The translations under genes were made by a program, and so were the position numbers. The notes under the pieces were generated by a model, which had not been told where the DNA came from, did not search any database, and saw nothing but the letters and a program-made list of their open reading frames with translations. Positions 15,532 to 23,403 of a stretch of DNA of 64,000 bases are shown here, piece after piece (position 1 is the stretch's first letter; every line of letters begins with the position of its first letter). Source of the DNA: Treponema vincentii (GTDB lineage Bacteria; Spirochaetota; Spirochaetia; Treponematales; Treponemataceae); assembly GCF_018336815.1 (NCBI RefSeq), contig NZ_CP050497.1, positions 1,860,001 to 1,924,000 on the forward strand, written 5' to 3'.

Positions 15532-16359
15532 ATGGAACGGATACAACTCTATCATGATTCATTTCAAAATTGGAAAGCGCACTACATAGAAAAAGCACAG
15601 CTCGTACTATCCGATTTACCGTACCAGCTCGGAGCTGCCGCATACGGTTCTAATCCGAGTTGGTACATCGGCGGGGATAATAAAAACGGGGAAAGCAAAA
15701 ACGCGCGATCTTCATTTTTCGACACCGATAGCAAGGCGGGTTTTAGAATTGCTGAATTTTTCCACTTTTGCAACAACCTTTTAATCAAAGAGCCGAAAGC
15801 AAAAGGAAAAGCCCCGTGTATGATGTTGTTTTGCGCGTTTGAGCAGCAATTTAAATTGATTGAAACTGCAAAGCAGTACGGGTTTAACAATTATATCAAT
15901 CTGGTATTTCGGAAGAATTTTTCCGCGCAAGTATTAAAGGCAAATATGCGTATTGTCGGCAATTGCGAATACGGGCTTATTTTTTATCGTGATAAACTAC
16001 CTAAATTCAACAATAACGGCAAGATGATTTTTAACTGCATGGACTTTGAACGAGATACAGCAACGCCAAAAATCCACCCGACGCAAAAACCGCTTAAATT
16101 ACTGGAACATTTAATCCGCACCTTTACCGACATAAACGATGTCGTAATCGATCCGTGCGCCGGAAGCGGCACAACATTACTCGCCTGTAAAAACCTCGGA
16201 CGGAAAGGATACGGCTTTGAAATAAAAAGAGAGTATGTCAAAGGCTTTTATGAAAAGTTCTTGCCGCTTGCGCAAGGAGATTTATTTATTCAAGCAGAAT
16301 TAGAACGGCAAGAAAAAGAAAAGCAAGCGCGCCGCGCAGCAGCGTTAATCAATGCGTAA
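15532..16359 (+). CDS. Phage DNA methyltransferase (N6-adenine/N4-cytosine type)
   Basis: The 275 residues contain the catalytic DLPY (residues 28-31), KIHPTQKPLKLLEHLIRTFT, and the AdoMet motif VVIDPCAGSGTTLLACKNLG with GYGFEI near residue 225. The order catalytic motif first, AdoMet loop last is the beta class. A C-terminal charged helix follows. No restriction partner is nearby, so protection of phage DNA is likely. The ribosome site is weak. Confidence 0.85.
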   Translation: MERIQLYHDSFQNWKAHYIEKAQLVLSDLPYQLGAAAYGSNPSWYIGGDNKNGESKNARSSFFDTDSKAGFRIAEFFHFCNNLLIKEPKAKGKAPCMMLFCAFEQQFKLIETAKQYGFNNYINLVFRKNFSAQVLKANMRIVGNCEYGLIFYRDKLPKFNNNGKMIFNCMDFERDTATPKIHPTQKPLKLLEHLIRTFTDINDVVIDPCAGSGTTLLACKNLGRKGYGFEIKREYVKGFYEKFLPLAQGDLFIQAELERQEKEKQARRAAALINA

Positions 16360-16385
16360 ACAATAAAATTTAAGGGAGCTTAAAG

Positions 16386-17342
16386 ATGGCGATGAGTTTT
16401 ATCTTTTATGAAACCTTTGCAAAACAATTAAAACTGTTAGACAAAGAATTGCGCTATCAGTTTTATGAAGCGATTATTGAATATGGGCTTTATGGTACAG
16501 AGCCTGATTTTACAGGACTTGAAGCGTGTGCGTGGCTTCCGATACAAGAAGCGATAGACAATGCCAAAGCCCGCCGCGTAAAAAATACCGAAGACGGGAA
16601 AAGAGGCGGCCGACCGGAAATACCTGAAGAAGTACAGGATGGTATTTGCGAGGACTTAAAAAACGGACTCACTCAAAAAGAAATAGCCGAGAAATACAAT
16701 GTATCACAACAAACAGTATCAAATATTAAAAACAATGTTTTTAGTGCTGAATATCAAGAAATTTTACCAAATACTAAAAACGGGGTTTTTAGTACCAAAT
16801 ACCAAAAACCACCTGCGAATACTAAAAACCTTGATGTAGATGTAGATGTAGATGTAGATGTAGATGTTAATGATAATGGTGATGGTGATGGTAATGAAAT
16901 AGTATCCCCGCCGGAAGAACCGGACGGGGATGTAAAGCCTGCACCTATTAAAAAAACACAAATAATTCCCGAACAAGCGGAGCGTTTAGCTCATCTACTC
17001 TATGACCTCCACCGGCAGTCAGACCCTCATTTCACTACCAGTCAAAAGCATATCGAGCAATGGGCGAAAGACATAGAAAAGCTTAGCCGCATTGATAAAC
17101 GCAGCTATGAAGACATTGAAAAAGCAATCCGCTGGATAAAAACGGCGGGGAACTTCTGGTGTCCAAATATTATATCCGGTTCAAAATTACGGGAAAAATA
17201 CCCGCAAGTATTTTTTGCAAATGCAACAGCAATACGCACGCTCCCCGCCGGAAGGAAAAAACAAGCGATTCGATTGCAATGTAACCGGCACTCAAGAAGA
17301 GATGCCGTTTTAAGCTCAAGGAGGAATTATGCACACGTGTGA
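16386..17342 (+). CDS. Phage replication initiator-like protein (DUF6291 plus HTH)
   Basis: Residues 1-65 (MSFIFYETFAKQLKLLDKEL, FYEAIIEYGLYGTEPDF) match DUF6291. A Hin-type HTH follows (GLTQKEIAEKYNVSQQTVSN), then a low-complexity (DV)6 acidic stretch and a C-terminal helical domain (IEQWAKDIEKLSRIDKRSYE, WIKTAGNFWCPNI) like phage replisome organisers. The next gene is a DnaC-like loader. The middle of the gene holds tandem hairpins and a 6-bp repeat that could be the origin. The GGGAGCTTAAAG ribosome site is good. Confidence 0.75.
   Translation: MAMSFIFYETFAKQLKLLDKELRYQFYEAIIEYGLYGTEPDFTGLEACAWLPIQEAIDNAKARRVKNTEDGKRGGRPEIPEEVQDGICEDLKNGLTQKEIAEKYNVSQQTVSNIKNNVFSAEYQEILPNTKNGVFSTKYQKPPANTKNLDVDVDVDVDVDVNDNGDGDGNEIVSPPEEPDGDVKPAPIKKTQIIPEQAERLAHLLYDLHRQSDPHFTTSQKHIEQWAKDIEKLSRIDKRSYEDIEKAIRWIKTAGNFWCPNIISGSKLREKYPQVFFANATAIRTLPAGRKKQAIRLQCNRHSRRDAVLSSRRNYAHV
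16727..16868. other. Candidate replication origin inside the initiator gene
   Basis: Two hairpins, TAAAAAC-AAT-GTTTTTA (16727-16743) and ACTAAAAAC-GGG-GTTTTTAGT (16773-16793), are followed by five GATGTA units plus GATGTT (16833-16868). Hairpins plus iterons within an initiator gene recall lambda-type phage origins. This is inferred from layout only. Confidence 0.4.
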
Positions 17343-18093
17343 AATAAAGCAAGTGAAAAAATATATCCCGCTTTTTCGCGGCAGAGAGGAAACCTTTCAC
17401 TGCGAAAAACATGGAGATGTACAGGTAATGCACCTAGAAGGATCGACCAAGCCGCCTAAATGCCCTTTGTGTGTACAGGAGCGTGAAGAACAAAAAAGGC
17501 GAGAAAAGCTTGAAGAGCAGCGAATAAAAAAGCTCATAGCAATGGGCATCCGCGACAAATATTTCAATGAAAGCTTTATCACTTACAAGCCGCAAAATGA
17601 AAAAGCAGCGAAATATCTTCACGATCTTTATGAGCTTGCCAAAAATCCGCGCGATACGTTCGTGCTGATGTACGGTAATAGCGGCACGGGCAAAAGCCAC
17701 CTTGCAAGCGCGGCGGTTGTACTTAACAACGCGGAATATACAACATGGCAATTTTTAGATTTGAGAATTCGATCGACGTATAACAGCTACGCAGCCAAAA
17801 AAACGGAATACCAGATGGTAATGCATTATTGCACTATTCCGTTTCTTGTTATCGACGAAATCGAGAAAGGAAAGAACGAAGATTCAAAAAGCAACTGCTT
17901 ATCGCTTATTTGTCGTGAACGGCACGAACGCAATCGCCCGCTGTGGCTTGCGGGTAATTGTAATTACGAGTGGGTAAAAACAATGCTTGACAGTTCTGTT
18001 ATCGATCGACTGAAAGAAAAGGGCAAGTCGTTCAATTTCGACTGGGAAAGTTACCGGCCGAAGCTGCGGGAGGCGGAAGCAAAAGCAAATTGA
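17329..18093 (+). CDS. DnaC/IstB-like helicase loader ATPase
   Basis: The 254 residues start with a Cys-containing zinc-finger-like region (HCEKHGDV ... CPLCVQE). The AAA+ core has Walker A YGNSGTGKSHLAS near residue 117 and Walker B FLVIDEIEKG near residue 170, with a sensor-like LWLAGNCNYEW. Such proteins load the replicative helicase at the phage origin. AAGGAGGAATT precedes the ATG, which lies within the end of the initiator gene. Confidence 0.85.
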   Translation: MHTCEIKQVKKYIPLFRGREETFHCEKHGDVQVMHLEGSTKPPKCPLCVQEREEQKRREKLEEQRIKKLIAMGIRDKYFNESFITYKPQNEKAAKYLHDLYELAKNPRDTFVLMYGNSGTGKSHLASAAVVLNNAEYTTWQFLDLRIRSTYNSYAAKKTEYQMVMHYCTIPFLVIDEIEKGKNEDSKSNCLSLICRERHERNRPLWLAGNCNYEWVKTMLDSSVIDRLKEKGKSFNFDWESYRPKLREAEAKAN

Positions 18094-18095
18094 TA

Positions 18096-18116
18096 CAGTG
18101 TAATAAGTAATTACAC
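18096..18116. promoter_or_regulatory. Inverted repeat GTGTAAT-N5-ATTACAC
   Basis: A 7-bp-arm palindrome between the loader and the pentapeptide gene. It shares CAGTGTAA with the palindrome at 6701-6719 and may bind the same regulator. Confidence 0.4.
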
Positions 18117-18144
18117 AAACATAAACATAACGGAGGAATAAACA

Positions 18145-19065
18145 ATGGTAAAAGGATTCAAAGGGTTTAATCAAGATTTGACCTGTAGAGGATTTCAGTA
18201 TGAAATTGGCAAGACGTATGAATACAACGGTGAAATTGAACTGTGTAGTAGTGGCTTTCATTTTTGTAGAAAATTACAAGATGTGCATCAGTTTTATGAC
18301 TTAAAAACATCTCGTATCTGTGAAATTGAAGCAAATGGGGAAATTGATAATGATGGCATAAAATCTGTATGCGCACGGATACGTATTATACGAGAGCTAT
18401 CACGTGAAGAGATTGGTGCAGCAGTAAACATAGGTAAAGATAATACAGGGTTATTTAACAGCGGAGACCATAACAGCGGATACCGTAACAGCGGAAACTG
18501 TAACAGCGGAAACTGTAACAGCGGAGACCATAACAGCGGAGACTGGAACAGCGGAGACCATAACAGCGGAGACCATAACAGCGGAAACCGTAACAGCGGA
18601 AACTGGAACAGCGGAGACCGTAACAGCGGAAACTGTAACAGCGGAGACCATAACAGCGGAGACTGGAACAGCGGATACCATAACAGCGGATACCATAACA
18701 GCGGAAACTGTAACAGCGGATGTTTTTGTACTTGTAATAATTCTTCCAGTATTTTTATGACAAAGAAAATCATGTATGAAGCCTTTAATAAACAGCTTAC
18801 CAAAGAAGAATATCAAAAGCTCATAAGTAGTGATGGCTTTTCGATTGTGCAACGTTTTAAATTGTACTCATTCAAAACTCGCACCGAAAAAAACGGACAG
18901 AAACACATTGCCCATTTATCCTACAAAGCAAGTTGGCGCATGTTTTGGCAAAGTCTTACGCCGGAGCAAAAGTTGACTATTAAAAAGATGCCGCATTTTG
19001 ACGCGGATGTGTTTTATGAGATAACCGGTATCAGGCTGGGGAAATTACACAAGGAGAAAAAGTAA
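18145..19065 (+). CDS. Pentapeptide-repeat protein with DUF7666-like N-terminus
   Basis: Residues 1-100 (MVKGFKGFNQDLTCRGFQYE, IGKTYEYNGEIELCSSGFHF) resemble the DUF7666 phage domain. Then 18 tandem N-S-G-x-x pentapeptides form a quadrilateral beta-helix-like rod (residues 105-194). A helical C-terminal domain ends the 306 residues. Some pentapeptide proteins mimic DNA and inhibit gyrase, but NSGxx repeats differ from the usual A(D/N)LxX. Near-identical 15-bp DNA units allow in-frame length change. Function unknown. Confidence 0.65.
   Translation: MVKGFKGFNQDLTCRGFQYEIGKTYEYNGEIELCSSGFHFCRKLQDVHQFYDLKTSRICEIEANGEIDNDGIKSVCARIRIIRELSREEIGAAVNIGKDNTGLFNSGDHNSGYRNSGNCNSGNCNSGDHNSGDWNSGDHNSGDHNSGNRNSGNWNSGDRNSGNCNSGDHNSGDWNSGYHNSGYHNSGNCNSGCFCTCNNSSSIFMTKKIMYEAFNKQLTKEEYQKLISSDGFSIVQRFKLYSFKTRTEKNGQKHIAHLSYKASWRMFWQSLTPEQKLTIKKMPHFDADVFYEITGIRLGKLHKEKK
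18457..18726 (+). repeat. 18 tandem 15-bp units encoding NSGxx
   Basis: The unit is AACAGCGGANNNNNN, with the last six bases coding DH, DW, NC, NR, NW, DR, YR or YH. Seventeen units are regular and the last (NSGCF) is degenerate. AACAGCGGA is almost invariant, indicating recent expansion or gene conversion. Confidence 0.9.
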
Positions 19066-19550
19066 TGGAATTTGACAAATCGAGAGTATACACCGCGCTT
19101 AATGCGGATGAATTGAAGATTGGGAGTAAGTGCATTTTTGCGGATGATTTAAGAGAGTTAAGACGTTTAGTGAGCATAGAGGATACCTCGCAGGTTTTAA
19201 TCGCAATCAGAGGAGAATCTTATAAATATCGCTTTGAACAGGCAAAAGCTGACTGTATGGGAGACACCCTTTTTGCCCTTGCCTATCTCATCGAACCGCC
19301 CGCCGAACCCAAGCACCTGCCTTTCGCAAGCAATAAAAAAGCGATGGAAGCAATTATGAAACATTGTGGGTGGGTAAAACATAAAAATGAACAATATTCT
19401 TTTATAACAGCCATAGATATAGGAGAAGAAGATGGGTATGAAATAAAGATAGATGATGATTGGTTTTCGGCAGATGAGCTTTTAAAAAACTATGTCTTTG
19501 CCGATGACGACACACCCTGTGGGGAATTGGTGGAGGAGGAAACAAAATGA
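19065..19550 (+). CDS. Paralogue of the 14756 gene N-terminal module
   Basis: The 161 residues start MEFDKSRVYTALNADELKIG, shared with the gene at 14756, but the rest differs: a middle region with ALAYLIEPPAEPKHLPF and an acidic C-terminus (WFSADELLKNYVFADDDTP). The zinc ribbon of the paralogue is absent. Start and previous stop overlap as TAATG. Unknown function. Confidence 0.6.
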   Translation: MEFDKSRVYTALNADELKIGSKCIFADDLRELRRLVSIEDTSQVLIAIRGESYKYRFEQAKADCMGDTLFALAYLIEPPAEPKHLPFASNKKAMEAIMKHCGWVKHKNEQYSFITAIDIGEEDGYEIKIDDDWFSADELLKNYVFADDDTPCGELVEEETK

Positions 19551-19735
19551 AGTTGGTTTTTAACTGGCAAGAGTGTGATCCGGGACCGGCTGCATTTGGC
19601 GTTGAAGCTGATCATTTAACGTATGAAGCAGAAATACCGGAAAGCTTTATCCCGAAACAAGTTTTAACGGCAATCAAACAGGGATTTAAACCGCGTGTAT
19701 TGCTGGTGAATGAGGGGACATTGCCTCAAGAATGA
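19547..19735 (+). CDS. Small phage protein, 62 aa
   Basis: It overlaps both neighbours by 4 nt (ATGA type), so it is probably translated. MKLVFNWQECDPGPAAFGVE ... with LTYEAEIPESFIPKQVLTAI looks like a small soluble alpha/beta protein. No family recognised. Confidence 0.6.
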   Translation: MKLVFNWQECDPGPAAFGVEADHLTYEAEIPESFIPKQVLTAIKQGFKPRVLLVNEGTLPQE

Positions 19736-20649
19736 CCTACCTATCTGTCTGCTCCGGTATTGAAGCGGCAAGCGTTGCATGGGAGCCGTTAGGTTTTAAG
19801 CCTATAGGTTTTGCAGAAATAGAACCTTTCCCTTGCGAATTGTTGAAGCAAAAATACCCTGCCGTAAAAAATTATGGAGATATTACGCAATATGAAAAAT
19901 GGAACGCAGGGGAATTTGACATTCTGGTCGGAGGCACACCTTGCCAGTCTTTCAGTATTGCCGGAAAGCGAGGCGGAAGTGCTGACGAGCGAGGCGCTCT
20001 CATGTATGCCTATTTGGGAATTGTGGAAACATATCGCCCCCGCTGGGTTATATGGGAAAACGTCCCCGGCGTTCTATCCTCGAACAGCGGATATGATTTT
20101 GCATCGTTCCTTGCAGGGTTGGAAGAATGCGGGTATGGGTGGGCGTACAGGGTGCTTGACGCTCAGTATTTCGGAGTACCCCAACGACGCCGTAGAGTCT
20201 TTGTTATCGGACATAGTGATAACGGAACAGACCGTGCCGCAAAAGTATTATTTGAGCCGGAAAGCCTGTGCGGGGATATTGCGGCGGGCAGCGAAACACA
20301 AAAGGAAGCTGCCATTACTTTTGGAAAAGGCGTTAGCTACTTCCGTCGCGGAGGAAACTACAAATATCACAAAGATAAGAAAGCCTCAACATTGAGGAAT
20401 AGTGCAGCATCCGATTGTTTCGATTTGGTTTTAGCAAGAGAAAAAAAATACATCCGTCGTCTTACCCCGCTTGAGTGCGAACGGTTACAAGGCTTCCCAG
20501 ACGATTATACACAGATTGAATGGCGCGGAAAATCTGCTGAACAATGTCCGGATAGTTTGCGATATAAGGCAATCGGCAACAGTATGGCAGTCCCTGTCAT
20601 GCGTTGGATCGGGGAAAGGATTAAAAAGGTACAAGGAGAAATAAAATGA
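19732..20649 (+). CDS. dcm: C5-cytosine DNA methyltransferase (Dcm family)
   Basis: The 305 residues hold motif I LSVCSGIEAASVAWEPLGF, motif IV GGTPCQSFSIAGKRGG with the catalytic Cys, motif VI WENVPGVL, motif VIII FGVPQRRRRVFVIG, and the C-terminal RRLTPLECERLQGFPDDY and AIGNSMAVPVMRWIG. The target-recognition part is short. No cognate nuclease is adjacent, so it probably guards phage DNA. A 173-codon open frame is nested inside (19874-20395). Confidence 0.92.
   Translation: MTYLSVCSGIEAASVAWEPLGFKPIGFAEIEPFPCELLKQKYPAVKNYGDITQYEKWNAGEFDILVGGTPCQSFSIAGKRGGSADERGALMYAYLGIVETYRPRWVIWENVPGVLSSNSGYDFASFLAGLEECGYGWAYRVLDAQYFGVPQRRRRVFVIGHSDNGTDRAAKVLFEPESLCGDIAAGSETQKEAAITFGKGVSYFRRGGNYKYHKDKKASTLRNSAASDCFDLVLAREKKYIRRLTPLECERLQGFPDDYTQIEWRGKSAEQCPDSLRYKAIGNSMAVPVMRWIGERIKKVQGEIK
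19874..20395 (+). other. Long overlapping open frame inside dcm
   Basis: A 173-codon frame on the same strand, shifted relative to dcm. Its end, QKYYLSRKACAGILRRAAKH, resembles sequences I recall as stand-alone phage proteins in databases. That resemblance may simply be the shadow of the conserved dcm FEPESLCGD region. No good ribosome site was seen at 19874. Confidence 0.3.
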
Positions 20650-20849
20650 AAAAAACAATTATTTTTATAATTATCATTTATGCAGTTTTTGTAGGAATAA
20701 TAATTAACACCTTTCCAATAAATATAAGCGGGTTATTACTGAGTTGTTTTTCTTTGATTGCTTTACGCTTATTGAAGAGGGAAATCAAGACTAATTATCT
20801 TGAAAAAGAACTTGAAAACTATTTTTACAACAAAGCAGGAATAAAATGA
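20646..20849 (+). CDS. Small membrane protein, 67 aa
   Basis: Two hydrophobic segments (TIIFIIIIYAVFVGIIINTF and ISGLLLSCFSLIALRLL) are followed by a charged tail. It overlaps dcm and the next small gene as ATGA. It may work with the following TAG-interrupted membrane gene. Confidence 0.6.
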   Translation: MKKTIIFIIIIYAVFVGIIINTFPINISGLLLSCFSLIALRLLKREIKTNYLEKELENYFYNKAGIK

Positions 20850-21055
20850 CATTTACGAAATATTACATAGAGCAGCTTAAGGACATTCCTGTGCTTTTTA
20901 GAGAGGCAAAAAGAGATAAAAAAATGTAGGCTTTTTTGATTGCAGCGTCGTTATTACTTTCCCCTATGGCGATATTCATAATGTATTTGTTTGACACAGG
21001 GAAAATGAAAATTGATAGCCGCTATTCAAATAAGACAAAAGAGGAGGATAAATAA
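20846..21055 (+). pseudogene. Small membrane-protein gene with an in-frame TAG
   Basis: ATG 20846 overlaps the previous stop as ATGA, and the frame reads MTFTKYYIEQLKDIPVLFRE for 27 codons to TAG at 20927-20929. The same frame then continues as AFLIAASLLLSPMAIFIMYL, a clear membrane segment, to TAA at 21053-21055, which overlaps the next start. The frame is coupled at both ends, so a nonsense mutation or stop read-through is more likely than two genes. Confidence 0.55.
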
Positions 21056-21732
21056 TGCCGTTAAATAAATCGACCGGAAATATGTATAACTTTATAACTC
21101 ACACTTGGAACACAATTAAGGGTGAATGTCTGCACGGATGCAGCTACTGTTATATGAAACGCTGGGGTAAACAGCCGCCGCTTCATTTTGACGAAAAAGA
21201 ATTAAAAACCGACTTAGGAAAAGGCAATTTTATCTTTGTAGGTTCTTCTTGTGATATGTTTGCAAAACATATTCCGTATGAATGGAAAATAGACACTCTT
21301 AATCGTTGCCTAGAATTTCCTAAAAACAAGTATTTTCTTCAAACAAAAAATCCCGGTAAATTACTGTTTTTTTCGAATGAGTTAAGGTTAAGAATGAATT
21401 TTTCTATCTGTACGACACTGGAAACAAATCGATACTATGAAAATATAATGGGAGACACCCCACCGCCAAATGTCAGGGCTCACTGCTTGTCGCGGTTCTT
21501 TAGTCTTAATAGGCATATCACAATCGAGCCTATTATGGATTTTGACTTACCGGAGTTTATACAGTTAATTTGGCGGTGTAATCCTGTACAAGTCAACATC
21601 GGAGCGGACTCAAGTCCGAAGCGTAACAAACTGCCGGAGCCGCCGAAAGAAAAAATCTTAGAGCTTATTGCGGAACTTGAAAAATTCACAACTGTCGTGC
21701 AAAAGAAAAACCTTACACGGTTATTAAAATAA
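21055..21732 (+). CDS. DUF5131 (phage Gp37/Gp68-like) radical-SAM-type protein
   Basis: The 225 residues have THTWNTIKGECLHGCSYCYM, with Cys residues spaced like an iron-sulfur radical-SAM site, then GNFIFVGSSCDMFAKHIPYE and YFLQTKNPGKLL, the DUF5131 order. The biochemical reaction of the family is unproven. A late ITIEPIMDFDLPEF segment fits the TIM-barrel. The ribosome site is GAGGAGGATAAATA. Confidence 0.8.
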   Translation: MPLNKSTGNMYNFITHTWNTIKGECLHGCSYCYMKRWGKQPPLHFDEKELKTDLGKGNFIFVGSSCDMFAKHIPYEWKIDTLNRCLEFPKNKYFLQTKNPGKLLFFSNELRLRMNFSICTTLETNRYYENIMGDTPPPNVRAHCLSRFFSLNRHITIEPIMDFDLPEFIQLIWRCNPVQVNIGADSSPKRNKLPEPPKEKILELIAELEKFTTVVQKKNLTRLLK

Positions 21733-21748
21733 AGAGGAGGCTTTCAAA

Positions 21749-22120
21749 TTGAAACTTACCAAAAAAGAGCGGGAAGAAGTTCGCGCGATGTTCGACGGCC
21801 GGTGTGCCTATTGTGGAAAGTTGTTAGCTGATAGATTTTGTGTAGACCACATAAAACCGATTTTTAGAGGTTTAGATGAAAAACCTGCGATAGCTGGAGA
21901 AGATGTAAAGGACAATCTTTTCCCATCCTGTCAACGGTGCAATTTGCATAAGCATACATTAACTCTTGATAAGTTTAGGGAAGCAATTAAACACCAAGTC
22001 GAAATTCTAAAGGAGAGGGATTATAACTATAAACTTGCCGCCGATTTTGGGCTGGTAAAAGAGACTGGAAATGATGTTATTTTCTGGTTTGAAAAATACA
22101 AAGGAAAACAATATGAATAA
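21749..22120 (+). CDS. HNH endonuclease
   Basis: The 123 residues show GRCAYCGKLL, FCVDHIKPIFRG and DNLFPSCQRCNLHKHT, which supply two CxxC zinc sites and the DH catalytic pair of the HNH fold. Translation starts at TTG 21749, 9 nt after AGAGGAGG. Phage HNH enzymes nick DNA in packaging or recombination; the precise role here is unknown. Confidence 0.85.
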   Translation: MKLTKKEREEVRAMFDGRCAYCGKLLADRFCVDHIKPIFRGLDEKPAIAGEDVKDNLFPSCQRCNLHKHTLTLDKFREAIKHQVEILKERDYNYKLAADFGLVKETGNDVIFWFEKYKGKQYE

Positions 22121-22427
22121 CTTAAATTTATTGCTTATTGAAGGAATAGTTGGAAGTAATCCTGTTATCACCACTTCTAAAAAAGGTACACCGATTTGTA
22201 TTTTCACGCTAATTTCAAAATGTACTTTTCAAGAGATGGATACTCCACAAGAAGATACGATAGAGATGACGGTTGAGGCATGGGCGCGAGTCGCAGAAAT
22301 ATGCGATAAATATTGCATGAAAGGAGACTCTGTTAAAATTATCGGACGGTTGAAACAAAATGCAACAGATAGCAAGGCTACAGTAATAGCGCATAGTATT
22401 GAGTTTAGACCGATAGTAAGAATATAA
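22113..22427 (+). CDS. ssb: Single-stranded DNA-binding protein (OB fold)
   Basis: The 104 residues match the SSB OB fold: NNLNLLLIEGIVGSNPVITT, TPICIFTLISKC, EMTVEAWARVAEICDKYCMK and GDSVKIIGRLKQN. It lacks the long acidic tail of cellular SSBs. The gene overlaps the HNH gene by 8 nt. It probably serves replication or the recombination module. Confidence 0.8.
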   Translation: MNNLNLLLIEGIVGSNPVITTSKKGTPICIFTLISKCTFQEMDTPQEDTIEMTVEAWARVAEICDKYCMKGDSVKIIGRLKQNATDSKATVIAHSIEFRPIVRI

Positions 22428-22451
22428 CTTAGGAAAAAGGATGGCAAATAA

Positions 22452-22781
22452 ATGAATATCGGAGATATGTTTTATCTTGAACGGCATAAACGTCGTTTAA
22501 TCTTACATGATGTCGCTTGTAAAATAGGGTGTTCTGCATTGTATCTCTCTCAAATAGAAACAGGCAAGATGTTACCATTAAAAAGCTCTAGTTTATCTAA
22601 ACTCTGTGAACTGTATGGACTAGATAGGAATGAAATATATCGGCTTTCCTGTGAAGAAGCAGAAAAGAAGCAAAAAGAAGCACAATCACCTCAAAAACAA
22701 ACAGGTTCGGTAACGTGCAAACATTCCGACCGGCCGCTTTTGGGGCGTGGGTATGTTACGCATTTAATCAATCACGGATAA
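22452..22781 (+). CDS. Xre-family HTH protein
   Basis: An N-terminal HTH (ERHKRRLILHDVACKIGCSA, LYLSQIETGKMLP) is followed by a charged linker and a tail reading SDRPLLGRGYVTHLINHG. The same tail occurs in the 48-aa protein at 25004. It lies 4 nt before the invertase gene and may regulate it. Confidence 0.7.
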   Translation: MNIGDMFYLERHKRRLILHDVACKIGCSALYLSQIETGKMLPLKSSSLSKLCELYGLDRNEIYRLSCEEAEKKQKEAQSPQKQTGSVTCKHSDRPLLGRGYVTHLINHG

Positions 22782-22785
22782 TGCT

Positions 22786-23403
22786 ATGACATACGGATAT
22801 ATTCGAGTAAGCACCGATAAGCAAACATTGAAAAATCAAAAATTTGAAATTACTAATTTTTGTAAGCGTGAGAAACTGCAAATAGATGGATGGATTGAAG
22901 AAACCATCAGCGGCAGCAAAAACTACAATAAGCGTAAACTAGGAGAACTTTTAAAAGTAATCAAAAAAGACGATTTAATCATTTGTGCAGAACTTTCACG
23001 TCTTGGACGTAATTTGTTTATGATTATGGAAATCTTAAATATCTGCATGAATAAAGAGTGCAAAGTATGGACGATTAAAGACAATTATCGTCTTGGGGAT
23101 GACATACAAAGCAAAGTCTTAGCCTTTGCTTTTGGATTAAGCGCCGAAATAGAGCGTAATTTAATTAGTCAGAGGACGAAGGAAGCGCTTGCGCGCGTTA
23201 AAGCTGAGGGTAAGCAGATTGGGCGGATAAAAGGTTCGCATAATTCTTATACAAAATTGTCAGGAAAAGAGAACTATATACGCATCAAATTATCTGCCGG
23301 ATGTACAAGAGCAAGTATCGCAAAAGAATTACATGTTGATAGAACAACACTATATCGTTTCTTGAAAATACAAAATGATCAACTGGATGAGGCAATTACA
23401 TGA
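22786..23403 (+). CDS. Serine recombinase/DNA invertase (Mpi-like)
   Basis: The 205 residues start TYGYIRVSTDKQTLKNQKFE with the catalytic Ser at residue 9, followed by ICAELSRLGRNLFMIMEILN and the AFAFGLSAEIERNLISQRTK E-helix, very like the Bacteroides Mpi invertases. A C-terminal HTH (GCTRASIAKELHVDRTTLYR) binds the crossover site. It should invert DNA between short inverted repeats; I found no convincing invertible segment in the window. Confidence 0.88.
   Translation: MTYGYIRVSTDKQTLKNQKFEITNFCKREKLQIDGWIEETISGSKNYNKRKLGELLKVIKKDDLIICAELSRLGRNLFMIMEILNICMNKECKVWTIKDNYRLGDDIQSKVLAFAFGLSAEIERNLISQRTKEALARVKAEGKQIGRIKGSHNSYTKLSGKENYIRIKLSAGCTRASIAKELHVDRTTLYRFLKIQNDQLDEAIT

Noticed and set aside
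18294-18852. Long antisense open frames of 169 and 133 codons
   Set aside because: They exist only because the 15-bp repeat lacks stops in several frames; the + frame has the ribosome site and domain ends.
20846-21055. Phage-wide recoding of TAG
   Set aside because: Several intact genes end in TAG (terminase large, minor head protein, tape measure), so only this codon is odd.
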